A stretch of 64,000 nucleotides of DNA, taken from an uncultured Blautia sp. (GTDB lineage Bacteria > Bacillota > Clostridia > Lachnospirales > Lachnospiraceae). Every line of letters starts with the position of its first letter. Within the stretch, counting starts at the first letter, position 1. Below are positions 43,581-51,792 of this stretch, one piece after another. The DNA lies in NCBI RefSeq assembly GCF_947654165.1, contig NZ_CANTKB010000007.1:1-64000 (forward strand), in the 5' to 3' direction. A model generated the notes under the pieces. The model did not search any database. It was given only the letters and a program-made list of their open reading frames with translations, and was not told where the DNA came from. The translations under genes were made by a program, and so were the position numbers.

Positions 43581-44546
43581 ATGATAGCGTCTGTACTTTT
43601 TCTCATCATTGGGTTCCTGCTGCTTGTAAAGGGTGCCGATCTGTTTGTAGACGGTGCTTCTTCTATTGCCAAGCGTCTCAGGATTCCATCTCTTATTATC
43701 GGACTTACCATTGTTGCCTTTGGTACCAGTGCTCCGGAACTGGCTGTCAGCATAACCGCCGCTTTAAAAGGCAGCAATGACATTGCTCTTGGAAATGTAG
43801 TTGGCTCTAATATGTTCAACCTTCTGGTGGTAATCGGTGTCAGTGCCATGATCTGCCCACTTCATGTGGAAAAGAGCATGATCAAAAAAGATTATCCCCT
43901 GTCTGTTCTTGCAGCAGCCCTTCTGGCTCTTCTGGTGATGGATCAGTTCATCCGTAAAAGTGCTGTCATGAGCCTGGACAGACTGGATGGAATCGTACTT
44001 TTAGCAGGCTTTGCACTGTTTATGTATCTTACCATCCGGGAAGGTCTGGCAAAACGAAAAGAAAGCCTGGAGGCACAGGAAGAAGAACCTCAGGCAAAGT
44101 ATGGTTTTCTGGTAAGTATCTTGCTTTCTATTGTGGGACTGGCCGGCATTATTTTCGGCGGTGACATGACCGTAAACAGTGCCAAAGAAATCGCCCGGTA
44201 TCTGGGACTGAGTGAAGCCCTGATCGGTCTTACCATTGTGGCCATCGGAACTTCCCTGCCGGAGCTGGTGACTTCTATTATGGCATCCAGAAAAGGGGAA
44301 AGCGACATTGCTCTTGGAAATGCGGTAGGCTCCAATTTATTCAACATTCTCTTTATCCTGGGAACCTCCTGCACGATTCTTCCTATGAAAGTCAGCCCTA
44401 CTTATCTGTATGATATCGGATTATTGCTGCTGGTCTCTGTCCTGGCATTTATCCCGATTGCAAAGAAACAAAAGGTCAGCAGAGGACTTGGTACTTCCAT
44501 GACAGGTGTTTATATTCTTTATACCGCATATCTGATCCTGCGATAA
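43581..44546 (+). CDS. CaCA family Na+(K+)/Ca2+ antiporter (YrbG-like)
   Basis: A 321-residue antiporter with ten predicted helices in two inverted halves. Each half carries an alpha repeat: GLTIVAFGTSAPELAVSITA with ALGNVVGSNMFN, and GLTIVAIGTSLPELVTSIMA with ALGNAVGSNLFN. The acidic residues of both repeats are intact. ATG at 43581 has TTGGAGGATTTACTT upstream. It exports calcium using a cation gradient. Its end meets the convergent gene at a shared terminator. Confidence 0.94.
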   Translation: MIASVLFLIIGFLLLVKGADLFVDGASSIAKRLRIPSLIIGLTIVAFGTSAPELAVSITAALKGSNDIALGNVVGSNMFNLLVVIGVSAMICPLHVEKSMIKKDYPLSVLAAALLALLVMDQFIRKSAVMSLDRLDGIVLLAGFALFMYLTIREGLAKRKESLEAQEEEPQAKYGFLVSILLSIVGLAGIIFGGDMTVNSAKEIARYLGLSEALIGLTIVAIGTSLPELVTSIMASRKGESDIALGNAVGSNLFNILFILGTSCTILPMKVSPTYLYDIGLLLLVSVLAFIPIAKKQKVSRGLGTSMTGVYILYTAYLILR

Positions 44547-44561
44547 GCACTCCTCAAAAAC

Positions 44562-44618
44562 AAAAAACCGGAAAACATCGGATGCTCCTTTGGGGAGCCG
44601 GATGTTTTCCGGTTTTTT
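44562..44618. terminator. Bidirectional terminator between convergent genes
   Basis: A perfect 18-bp stem: AAAAAACCGGAAAACATC (44562-44579) against GATGTTTTCCGGTTTTTT (44601-44618). It has A6 on one side and T6 on the other, so it can stop RNA polymerase from both directions. An inner GGCTCC/GGAGCC-like pairing closes the loop. Confidence 0.92.
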
Positions 44619-45144
44619 AACAATTCCAGTTAATTTTCACAGGGTTTTCTTCTTCCGGCACTGCTGCCTGCTGAAGAGACTCTAAAATCTGTTGAAATAC
44701 TTCCGATGCAAAAGTATCGTACACTTCCGGCTTTTCTTCTGTTCCAAGTTCACTGTATGCCATGGCCGCTGCCCCGTAAAACACAAATCCAAGTGCATTG
44801 GAAGGTGTCTGAATCGTACCGCAGGCTGTTGCCACGGCTCTGGCTGCAGCCTGTGCCACAGGCTGCCCTTCTGCATCTTTTGCAATCTGAGACGCTTCTC
44901 TTAACAGCGGTTTTACTTCTTTTAATTTTAAGGTTCCTTTTAAATATTCCTGTACCTTCTCGGTGATTTCTCTCAGTCTCTGCTCTCCCGGGCACACTGT
45001 CTCATAAATCGGCAGAAATTTTTCTTCCGCACAGGAAACAGCCCAGTTTCCCAAGGTTGCCTTACTCTGTGTTTCAATAACTCTCATCAGGGAAATGATA
45101 TACAGATTGTCCACACTTCCCAGCATTTTTCTTATTTTTGCCAT
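44617..45144 (-). CDS. Putative immunity protein family (Imm5-like)
   Basis: A 175-residue all-helical protein. The opening MAKIRKMLGSVDNLYIISLM and the middle AQAAARAVATACGTIQTPSN and GFVFYGAAAMAYSELG match what I recall of the putative immunity protein family annotated from polymorphic toxin studies. No toxin gene is visible nearby, so an immunity role is doubtful and the protein may be an orphan or have a housekeeping role. It lies 16 bp downstream of the alpha-glucosidase gene. Confidence 0.7.
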   Translation of the reverse strand: MAKIRKMLGSVDNLYIISLMRVIETQSKATLGNWAVSCAEEKFLPIYETVCPGEQRLREITEKVQEYLKGTLKLKEVKPLLREASQIAKDAEGQPVAQAAARAVATACGTIQTPSNALGFVFYGAAAMAYSELGTEEKPEVYDTFASEVFQQILESLQQAAVPEEENPVKINWNC

Positions 45145-45160
45145 AAACAGCTCTCTTTTC

Positions 45161-46828
45161 TTATTTTTCCACTACAAAACTTTCATACGGACGGAGCATC
45201 ATTGTGTTTTCTACCGGTCTTGTCTCATAATTACTGATGAGATAGGTACCTTTTTGGAATTCTGCAGGGATTTCCATCTCTACCTCATTTTCTGAGAAGT
45301 TACATACTACCAGTAATTTTTCCTCTCCCAATGTTCTGGTATATGCATAGAGTTCTTTTGATTCCGGAAGAAGCAAATCGTAGGTTCCATACACAATAAT
45401 CTCTTTTTCTTTCCGAAGCTGAATCAATTTCTGGTAATAATAGAAAACAGAATTTTGGTCTGCTAGTTCCGCTTTTGCATTGATCTCTTTGTAATTTGGA
45501 TTTACCATGATCCATGGTGTGCCGGTTGTAAATCCCGCATTTTCACTGTCATCCCACTGGAATGGTGTTCTGGCATTGTCCCGGCTCTTATATCTGAGAT
45601 AACGCATCATCTCTTCTTTTGAAAATACTTTCTGATCTTCTACCAACTCATGGTATGCATTGATGCTGTCAAGGTCACGGAAATCTTCTACTCCTTCAAA
45701 AGGTACATTGGTCATACCTAATTCCTGTCCCTGATAAACATAAGGAGTTCCCTGCATCATGTGAAGGCAGGTTGCAAGCATCTTAGCAGACAGTTCACGA
45801 TACTGGCTGCTGTCATTTCCAAATCTTGATACAGAACGGGGCTGGTCATGATTTTCCCAGAATAAACTATTCCACGCAATATTTTCCAGACCTTTCTGCC
45901 ATTTTGTCAGGACTGCTTTCAAATCTCTCAGATCCATTTTTTTATCTGTCCACTTATTGCTGCCGTCTGCATCCACATCCATATGTTCAAACTGGAACAC
46001 CATGTTCAGCTCTTTTTCATCACTTCTGGCGTATTTCTTGGCCTCTTCCAAAGTTACACCGGAGCACTCTCCAACCGTGATGGTATCTGCATTGTTCAAA
46101 ACCTTCTCTCTCATTTCCTGAAGATATTCATGAACATGAGGACCGTTTGCCGGCTCATTAAAGCTGGCATATCCGTTGATTCCTACCGGTCCGTCCGGCA
46201 AATCCGGTTTTTTGGAGATCAGACTGATCACATCCATACGGAATCCGTCTACCCCTTTATCCAGCCACCAGTTCATCATATCAAATACTTCCTGACGAAC
46301 CTTCGGATTATCCCAGTTTAAATCCGGCTGTTTTTTAGAAAACAGATGCAGATAATACATATCTGTCTTTTCATCATATTTCCATGCAGGACCTGAGAAG
46401 CAGGAGCCCCAGTTATTTGGTTCTTTTCCATCTTTTGCAGGTCTCCAGATATAATAATCCCTGTATGGATTATCTACAGATTTCTGACTTTCAATAAACC
46501 ATGGATGTTCGTCTGAAGTATGGTTTACAACCAGATCCATCACCAATTTGATTCCATGCTCATGAGCAGCTTCCAGCATACGGTCAAAATCTTCCATGGT
46601 TCCAAACTCATCCATGATTGCCTGATAATCACTGATATCATACCCATTATCATCATTTGGTGACTGATAAACAGGGGACAGCCACAAAACATTGATTCCT
46701 AATTTCTGAAGATAATCCATCTTTTCCGTGATACCATTTAAGTCACCGATTCCGTCACCGTTACTGTCTTTAAAGCTTCTCGGATAAATCTGATATACAA
46801 TACTTTCTTTCCACCATCTTTTTTCCAT
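45161..46828 (-). CDS. malL: GH13 alpha-glucosidase (oligo-1,6-glucosidase type)
   Basis: A 555-residue cytosolic GH13 enzyme. Catalytic residues: Asp in DGFRMDVIS (~199), Glu in TITVGECSGVT (~255) and Asp in WENHDQPRSVSRFG (~330). The start EKRWWKESIVYQIYPRSFKD and the DSNGDGIGDLNGI loop are classical for oligo-1,6-glucosidases and trehalose-6-phosphate hydrolases. The TVGE form with downstream residues favours alpha-1,6/alpha-glucosidase. ATG at 46828 follows GGAGATACGGTA; an upstream in-frame extension is rejected. No sugar transporter is adjacent. Confidence 0.92.
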   Translation of the reverse strand: MEKRWWKESIVYQIYPRSFKDSNGDGIGDLNGITEKMDYLQKLGINVLWLSPVYQSPNDDNGYDISDYQAIMDEFGTMEDFDRMLEAAHEHGIKLVMDLVVNHTSDEHPWFIESQKSVDNPYRDYYIWRPAKDGKEPNNWGSCFSGPAWKYDEKTDMYYLHLFSKKQPDLNWDNPKVRQEVFDMMNWWLDKGVDGFRMDVISLISKKPDLPDGPVGINGYASFNEPANGPHVHEYLQEMREKVLNNADTITVGECSGVTLEEAKKYARSDEKELNMVFQFEHMDVDADGSNKWTDKKMDLRDLKAVLTKWQKGLENIAWNSLFWENHDQPRSVSRFGNDSSQYRELSAKMLATCLHMMQGTPYVYQGQELGMTNVPFEGVEDFRDLDSINAYHELVEDQKVFSKEEMMRYLRYKSRDNARTPFQWDDSENAGFTTGTPWIMVNPNYKEINAKAELADQNSVFYYYQKLIQLRKEKEIIVYGTYDLLLPESKELYAYTRTLGEEKLLVVCNFSENEVEMEIPAEFQKGTYLISNYETRPVENTMMLRPYESFVVEK

Positions 46829-46941
46829 TACCGTATCTCCTTTTCTGTATTTTCCTGATACTGATTCACTGCTTTTATCATAGCTCATACAGAAAGAAAT
46901 GTCTTACGTTTTTTGCTCTAAAAAATACACTTTTCTGACTT

Positions 46942-48066
46942 CTAAATTTCGTCTTTTCTCACTCTGTCCTCTAGGATCTTTACGATTTTCTGTGCACTGT
47001 TTTCCGGTATTGTTTCTTTTTGTGCACGTTTCATAAGTTCTCGTTTTTCCGGATTGCAAAGCAGCTCCCTTCCCCGTTCAATCTGAGTCTCTACGCTTCT
47101 TGGTGCAATAGACATACCGTGCCGGACAAAGAACCTTCTGTTAGCAGATTCACATCCTGGTATGGGTGCTGTATGCACAATGGGAATTCCCGATACCGCA
47201 GCCTCTGTGGAAGTCAATCCGCCCGGTTTCGTATATACGATATCACAGGCTTTCATATAGAGATCCATCTGTCTGGTCTGTCCTACCAGAAGAATGCTTT
47301 TCTGATCCTTATATTTTTTCTTCATTTTCTGAAACATTTTTTTGTTATTACCGCAGATGATGATGAAAAATTCTCCAACCTTCCTTGTCTTTAGAAACTG
47401 GCTGGTAAGTTTTTCCAGATCACCTGCTCCCATGCTACCTCCTATAACCAGAAAAATCTGATCCTGAAAAGGAAGACGGAGATATTCTCTTGCTTTTTTC
47501 TTATCTGCTTTTCTGGTGAATCTTCCGCTCACCGGTATCCCGGCCGGAATCAGTTTTTCTTCCGGAATCCCTCTTTTCACACATTTCTTTACCATCTCTT
47601 CATGAGCCACAATATAAGCATCACATCTTGTTTCTTCCCAAAAAGGAATACAGGTATAATCTGTCATGACTGCAATCATAGGAGGCAGAGAGATTCCCTG
47701 ACGTTTCATATAGGTCAAGGTTTCAGAAGGGTACAGATGCGGCATTAGGATAGCATCAAACTGTTCCTCTTCCAGATAAGGTGCAAGAAATTTTCCCATT
47801 TTTGCATTTACATAATAGACCGGAGACTTCCTCATGATCCTGCTTGCAGCCATTCCAATCTGATACACTGCACCAAACACATGCGGCATTTTTTTTACTG
47901 TATTCACATATACTCCGCCTACGGTATCGGATACCTTCTGGCCCGCCAGAGTAAGATAATCAAACATCACAGCTTCATGTCCATGGGATTCCAATGCTTC
48001 CTTCATGGCAAATCCCGCAGCATCATGCCCTCCTCCTGTCTTACAGGATAATATTAAAACCTTCAT
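46942..48066 (-). CDS. MGDG synthase-type diacylglycerol glucosyltransferase (UgtP-like)
   Basis: A 374-residue GT28-family enzyme. The MGDG synthase N-domain shows ILSCKTGGGHDAAGFAMKEA (residues ~4-23). The nucleotide-sugar-binding C-domain has FLVIGGSMGAGDLEKL and YTKPGGLTSTEAAVSGIPIV, typical of UDP-glucose/galactose users. It should transfer a sugar to diacylglycerol on the membrane, giving glycolipid or a lipoteichoic acid anchor. It lies 3 bp after the plsY-like gene, in a lipid gene set. Confidence 0.87.
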   Translation of the reverse strand: MKVLILSCKTGGGHDAAGFAMKEALESHGHEAVMFDYLTLAGQKVSDTVGGVYVNTVKKMPHVFGAVYQIGMAASRIMRKSPVYYVNAKMGKFLAPYLEEEQFDAILMPHLYPSETLTYMKRQGISLPPMIAVMTDYTCIPFWEETRCDAYIVAHEEMVKKCVKRGIPEEKLIPAGIPVSGRFTRKADKKKAREYLRLPFQDQIFLVIGGSMGAGDLEKLTSQFLKTRKVGEFFIIICGNNKKMFQKMKKKYKDQKSILLVGQTRQMDLYMKACDIVYTKPGGLTSTEAAVSGIPIVHTAPIPGCESANRRFFVRHGMSIAPRSVETQIERGRELLCNPEKRELMKRAQKETIPENSAQKIVKILEDRVRKDEI

Positions 48067-48069
48067 TCT

Positions 48070-48687
48070 TTAATTTCTCCTAAATCCGAAACGTATCTGT
48101 CTCTCTTTTTTCTTTTTCAAATCTGCCATGTGTTTGTTCAGTACAATACAGGAAATCAGCAGATTTCCCACGCTGACTGCAAGAGAAAGATGCATACAGA
48201 TTCCACTTACAAACCAGCAAATATAGGTAACTGCTGTCCTGAGACAATGTGGTTCTATAATAATAACTACAGTAAATAATACATACCAGAACACCAGCAG
48301 CCACAAGTTTGTGTACATGGGATACAGCCCTAACATCACTCCAAAAGAGACTGCGATTCCCTTTCCGCCGTTCTTTCTTCCTCCCTTTAAAGGGAAGGCA
48401 TGTCCCAGCACCGGTGCTGCCATAACCAGAGAAAATCCTATACTCTCTGTCCCCAGAGCCCGTGATGCAAGATAGACAGGAAGCATTCCTTTCAGAAGGT
48501 CACCCAGCAAAACCAGGATACCGCAGAATGCACCTCCGTAAAAAAATGCATTGGCAGTTCCCGGGTTTCCATCACTGCTCAGGCTTCTTACATCAATTCC
48601 ACGAACCACCTTGGGAATAATATATCCAAACATCATACTGCCAAATAGATATCCAAAAACAATATATCCCATCCACTGTATCAGCAT
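48070..48687 (-). CDS. PlsY-like glycerol-3-phosphate acyltransferase homologue
   Basis: A 205-residue membrane protein with five or six helices. PlsY motifs are seen: SSDGNPGTANAFFYGG (motif 1, with the NxG..N form), VLGHAFPLKGGRKNGGKGIA (motif 2) and a membrane-located third region around MYTNLWLLVFW. PlsY makes lysophosphatidic acid from acyl-phosphate. Start ATG at 48687 follows GGAGGATGAAAAC, overlapping the pgsA-like gene by 7 bases. The variations in the later region and the context of glycolipid genes suggest a paralogue specialised for this set, and a housekeeping plsY may exist elsewhere. Confidence 0.8.
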   Translation of the reverse strand: MLIQWMGYIVFGYLFGSMMFGYIIPKVVRGIDVRSLSSDGNPGTANAFFYGGAFCGILVLLGDLLKGMLPVYLASRALGTESIGFSLVMAAPVLGHAFPLKGGRKNGGKGIAVSFGVMLGLYPMYTNLWLLVFWYVLFTVVIIIEPHCLRTAVTYICWFVSGICMHLSLAVSVGNLLISCIVLNKHMADLKKKKERQIRFGFRRN

Positions 48688-49238
48688 GTTTTCATCCTCC
48701 AAAATTCAGGAATGTATAAAATTAAGGTAATTGCCATAATAACCATTTCTGAATAAATGAGAATATCTGCTGTTTTTCCTGAAATGCCAGGAAACAATAC
48801 CAGAACACATAACAAAATAAATAAAGTTGCCGTACATACTTTTCCGAACCATTTGGCTCCATCCAGTTTTTTTCCTCTTTGAAGATTTTTTAATCCCATG
48901 ATTGCCATAAAACCTTCTTTAATCACCATAAGAATCAAAAGATATTTCATAGCAGAATACCGGAACGCAAGACAAACTGCGATTGCTGCGTGAGTCAGCT
49001 TATCCGCAAAGGGATCTAAAAATTTTCCAAATTCTGTAATCATGTGAAATCTTCTGGCTACCTGCCCATCCAGCAAATCTGTAATGGTAGAAATGATAAC
49101 AATAGCAGCTGCCACATAATAATCTCTCATACTGTCAGCCCGGAGATAAATGACACAAAAAACCGGTATCAATAAGATTCTAAAATACCCCATACAGTTT
49201 GGAATCGAAAGCAATTCTTCTTTTTTTATTTTATTCAC
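48681..49238 (-). CDS. CDP-alcohol phosphatidyltransferase (PgsA-like)
   Basis: A 185-residue membrane enzyme with the family signature seen as DLLDGQVARRFHMITEFGKF then LDPFADKLTH (DGx2ARx8Gx3Dx3D). The N-terminus IPNCMGYFRILLIPVFCVIY matches PgsA. It makes phosphatidylglycerophosphate or a related lipid from CDP-diacylglycerol. It overlaps the plsY-like gene and starts ahead of it, so pgsA-like, plsY-like and the glucosyltransferase form one string. Confidence 0.87.
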   Translation of the reverse strand: MNKIKKEELLSIPNCMGYFRILLIPVFCVIYLRADSMRDYYVAAAIVIISTITDLLDGQVARRFHMITEFGKFLDPFADKLTHAAIAVCLAFRYSAMKYLLILMVIKEGFMAIMGLKNLQRGKKLDGAKWFGKVCTATLFILLCVLVLFPGISGKTADILIYSEMVIMAITLILYIPEFWRMKTC

Positions 49239-49285
49239 GTTATTCCTTCTTTCTCTTTTGTTTATGCATCTTTACGTGTTCTTCT

Positions 49286-49933
49286 CTACTCTTCCAGCAG
49301 TTGGATCAGTCTGCTGGTTCCCAGGCGGTCAGCACCAAGTGCCAGGAAGGTTTCAGCATCTTCCACAGTCTGTATGCCGCCTGCTGCCTTTACTTTCACA
49401 TGGCTTCCTACCAGTTCTTTCATTAATTTTACATCTTCAAAAGTTGCACCTCCTGTAGAAAATCCTGTAGAAGTTTTGATATAATCCGCACCTGATTCTG
49501 TGACAATCCCGCACATGGTTTTCTTTTCTTCCTCTGTCAGAAGACAGGTCTCAATAATGACTTTTAAAATCCTGCCCTGGCAAGCCTTTTTCACTGCTTT
49601 GATTTCTTCCAGGACAGCCTGTTTTTCTCCATCCTTTAAGGCACCGATATTGATTACCATGTCGATTTCATCCGCACCATTTTTGACCGCATCCTCTGTC
49701 TCAAATACTTTTGCCGCAGTGGTCATATTCCCATTTGGAAATCCAATGACTGTGCAAACCGCCAGTTTATCTTCTACATATTCCTTGGCTTTTTTTACGT
49801 AACAGGGCGGAATACACACGGAAGCTGTGTGATATTTCATTCCCTCGTCACAAAGCCTGCATACCTGTTCCCATGTGGCAGTTTGTTTCAATAGGGTGTG
49901 GTCTAACCGTTTTAATAGTTCCTCTTTTTCCAT
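49286..49933 (-). CDS. deoC: Deoxyribose-phosphate aldolase
   Basis: A 215-residue DeoC that cleaves 2-deoxyribose-5-phosphate to glyceraldehyde-3-phosphate and acetaldehyde. The chain starts LLKRLDHTLLKQTATWEQVC. GADEIDMVINIGALK carries the proton-relay Asp, and the Schiff-base Lys is in VKVIIETCLL/ADYIKTSTGFSTGGAT with VKAAGGIQT later. Normal length. It stands 17 bp after the ABC exporter gene; there is no sign of a complete nucleoside operon. Confidence 0.95.
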   Translation of the reverse strand: MEKEELLKRLDHTLLKQTATWEQVCRLCDEGMKYHTASVCIPPCYVKKAKEYVEDKLAVCTVIGFPNGNMTTAAKVFETEDAVKNGADEIDMVINIGALKDGEKQAVLEEIKAVKKACQGRILKVIIETCLLTEEEKKTMCGIVTESGADYIKTSTGFSTGGATFEDVKLMKELVGSHVKVKAAGGIQTVEDAETFLALGADRLGTSRLIQLLEE

Positions 49934-49950
49934 AACGCACTGTCCTTTCT

Positions 49951-51789
49951 TTATTTTTTCTGTCCTGACAAAATTCCCATTGCCGCTTCTTCCTCAAACT
50001 GTTTGGAATATAATTCGTAGTAATAACCCTTTTTAGTCAGCAGTTCCCGGTGACTTCCTTGCTCAATGATTTTTCCATCCTTTACCACCAGAATCACATC
50101 TGCTTTTCGTATGGTAGACAGGCGGTGTGCAATGACAAAGGAAGTGTGGCCTTTTAATAAATGGTCTGTAGCCTTTTGGATCAACTGTTCCGTCTGCGTA
50201 TCAATGGAAGAAGTGGCTTCATCTAATACAAAAATCCTGGGATTTGCCAAAATAGCCCTGGCAAATGAGATTAACTGTTTCTCACCTGTGGAAAGCCGCC
50301 CGCCGCTTTCACCTACATCACTGTCATAGCCTTTTTCCAGCTTCTCTGCCACGGTATCTGCGGAAACCTGTCTGGCAGCTTCTCTGATTTCCTCATCTGT
50401 AGCATCCAGATTTCCATAACGGATATTATCGTATAAAGTTCCGGAAAACAAATGTGGGTTTTGAAGCACATAGCCAATCTGGCTGTGAAGCCAGAGCTGG
50501 GAACGCAGACGGTAATCTTTGCCGTCAATCAGAATCCTGCCCTTTGTGGGCTCAAAAAACCTGCCCAGAAGATTTACCAGCGTCGATTTTCCTGCTCCCG
50601 TTTCTCCTACGATTGCAACATTGGTTCCTGCCGGTACGTGGAGATTAAAGTGCTCCAAAACATATTCTTTTCCATCCGGGTAACGGAAAGAAACATCTTC
50701 AAAAACAATATCACCCTTGATTTCTTCCCAGTTTTCTTTCTTAGGATGGAACATGTCCCCATACTTTGCTTCCACCTCCGGGCTGTCGCAGACATTTGGC
50801 TCCTGCTCCAGCAAATCTGTCACACGTTCAATGTTTGCCTGGCAGGAAATCAGGTCTGCCAAAAGTCTTGCAAGCTGCTGAATCGGTTCAAAAATCACAA
50901 CTGCATAAGAGATAAAGACAGACAGGGTTCCAAGCTGTATCAGCTCTTCCTGTACCATATAGCCGCCTCTTGCAAGAACAATCGCCGAAGCCACAGAACT
51001 GAACAGCAAAATGGTTGGAATATAAACCGCATTCAGTTTTGCAGAATGAAGTGCTGCCCGGTGCATCTGCTTCGTAATTTCACAGAAGCTTTCTTGATTA
51101 TCCTCTTCTATCACCATGCTTTTTGATGTACGGACTCCCGTGATTCCCTCGTTATACGCATTGGTGATCTGCGAATTAATTTTACGCACTTTTCTGTTCC
51201 AATGAAGGATTTTATTCTGGAAATATACAGTCAAAAGAGCAATGCACGGAACAATCAGCATAATGATCAAAGCCAGCTTCCAGTTCAGCAAAAACATGAT
51301 TCCAAAAACACTGACCACATAAACAAAGGCCCAGAACATATCCACCAGTCCCCAGGCTGTCATTCCTGCTATACGGAGCGTATCGCTCATCACTCTGGCA
51401 TGAATATAGCCTACCGGTGTAGTGTTGTAATAAGAAAAAGACAAGGTCTGCAAATGCTCAAATTGTGCCCACTTTAAATCTTTTCCCACATTCATCTCAA
51501 TAATCGTTGCTGCACGCACAGACACATAAACAAATATCGTCTGCAATACGATCACAGCAACATAAGTACCTGCAAATTTCCCAATTCCCTCTAAGGTATC
51601 CGGTGCAATAAAATGATCAATGGCATAACTCTGAAACAGCGGCACCAGCACATCTATACCCGCCAGAAGCAGATTCAGTCCAATGGTAATTGCAAAATAT
51701 TTCTTATACGGTTTAAAAAAGGGCAACATTTTCGCCCATACCTGAAAACGAAAAGGTTTGTTGTATTCCTGTTCTTCATATGCCGCCAT
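49951..51789 (-). CDS. ABC exporter half, consensus ATP site (BmrD-like)
   Basis: A 612-residue half-transporter with six N-terminal membrane helices (residues ~30-310) and a C-terminal ATPase: Walker A VGETGAGKSTL, signature RLSTGEKQL, Walker B FVLDEATSSIDT with the catalytic Glu. It lies 3 bp after the second half-transporter gene. The signature variant LSTGE and the intact Glu against the partner's Asp indicate a heterodimer with one strong and one weak ATP site, as in BmrCD/TM287-288. Substrates are likely hydrophobic compounds or peptides; not determinable here. Confidence 0.9.
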   Translation of the reverse strand: MAAYEEQEYNKPFRFQVWAKMLPFFKPYKKYFAITIGLNLLLAGIDVLVPLFQSYAIDHFIAPDTLEGIGKFAGTYVAVIVLQTIFVYVSVRAATIIEMNVGKDLKWAQFEHLQTLSFSYYNTTPVGYIHARVMSDTLRIAGMTAWGLVDMFWAFVYVVSVFGIMFLLNWKLALIIMLIVPCIALLTVYFQNKILHWNRKVRKINSQITNAYNEGITGVRTSKSMVIEEDNQESFCEITKQMHRAALHSAKLNAVYIPTILLFSSVASAIVLARGGYMVQEELIQLGTLSVFISYAVVIFEPIQQLARLLADLISCQANIERVTDLLEQEPNVCDSPEVEAKYGDMFHPKKENWEEIKGDIVFEDVSFRYPDGKEYVLEHFNLHVPAGTNVAIVGETGAGKSTLVNLLGRFFEPTKGRILIDGKDYRLRSQLWLHSQIGYVLQNPHLFSGTLYDNIRYGNLDATDEEIREAARQVSADTVAEKLEKGYDSDVGESGGRLSTGEKQLISFARAILANPRIFVLDEATSSIDTQTEQLIQKATDHLLKGHTSFVIAHRLSTIRKADVILVVKDGKIIEQGSHRELLTKKGYYYELYSKQFEEEAAMGILSGQKK

Positions 51790-51792
51790 CTC

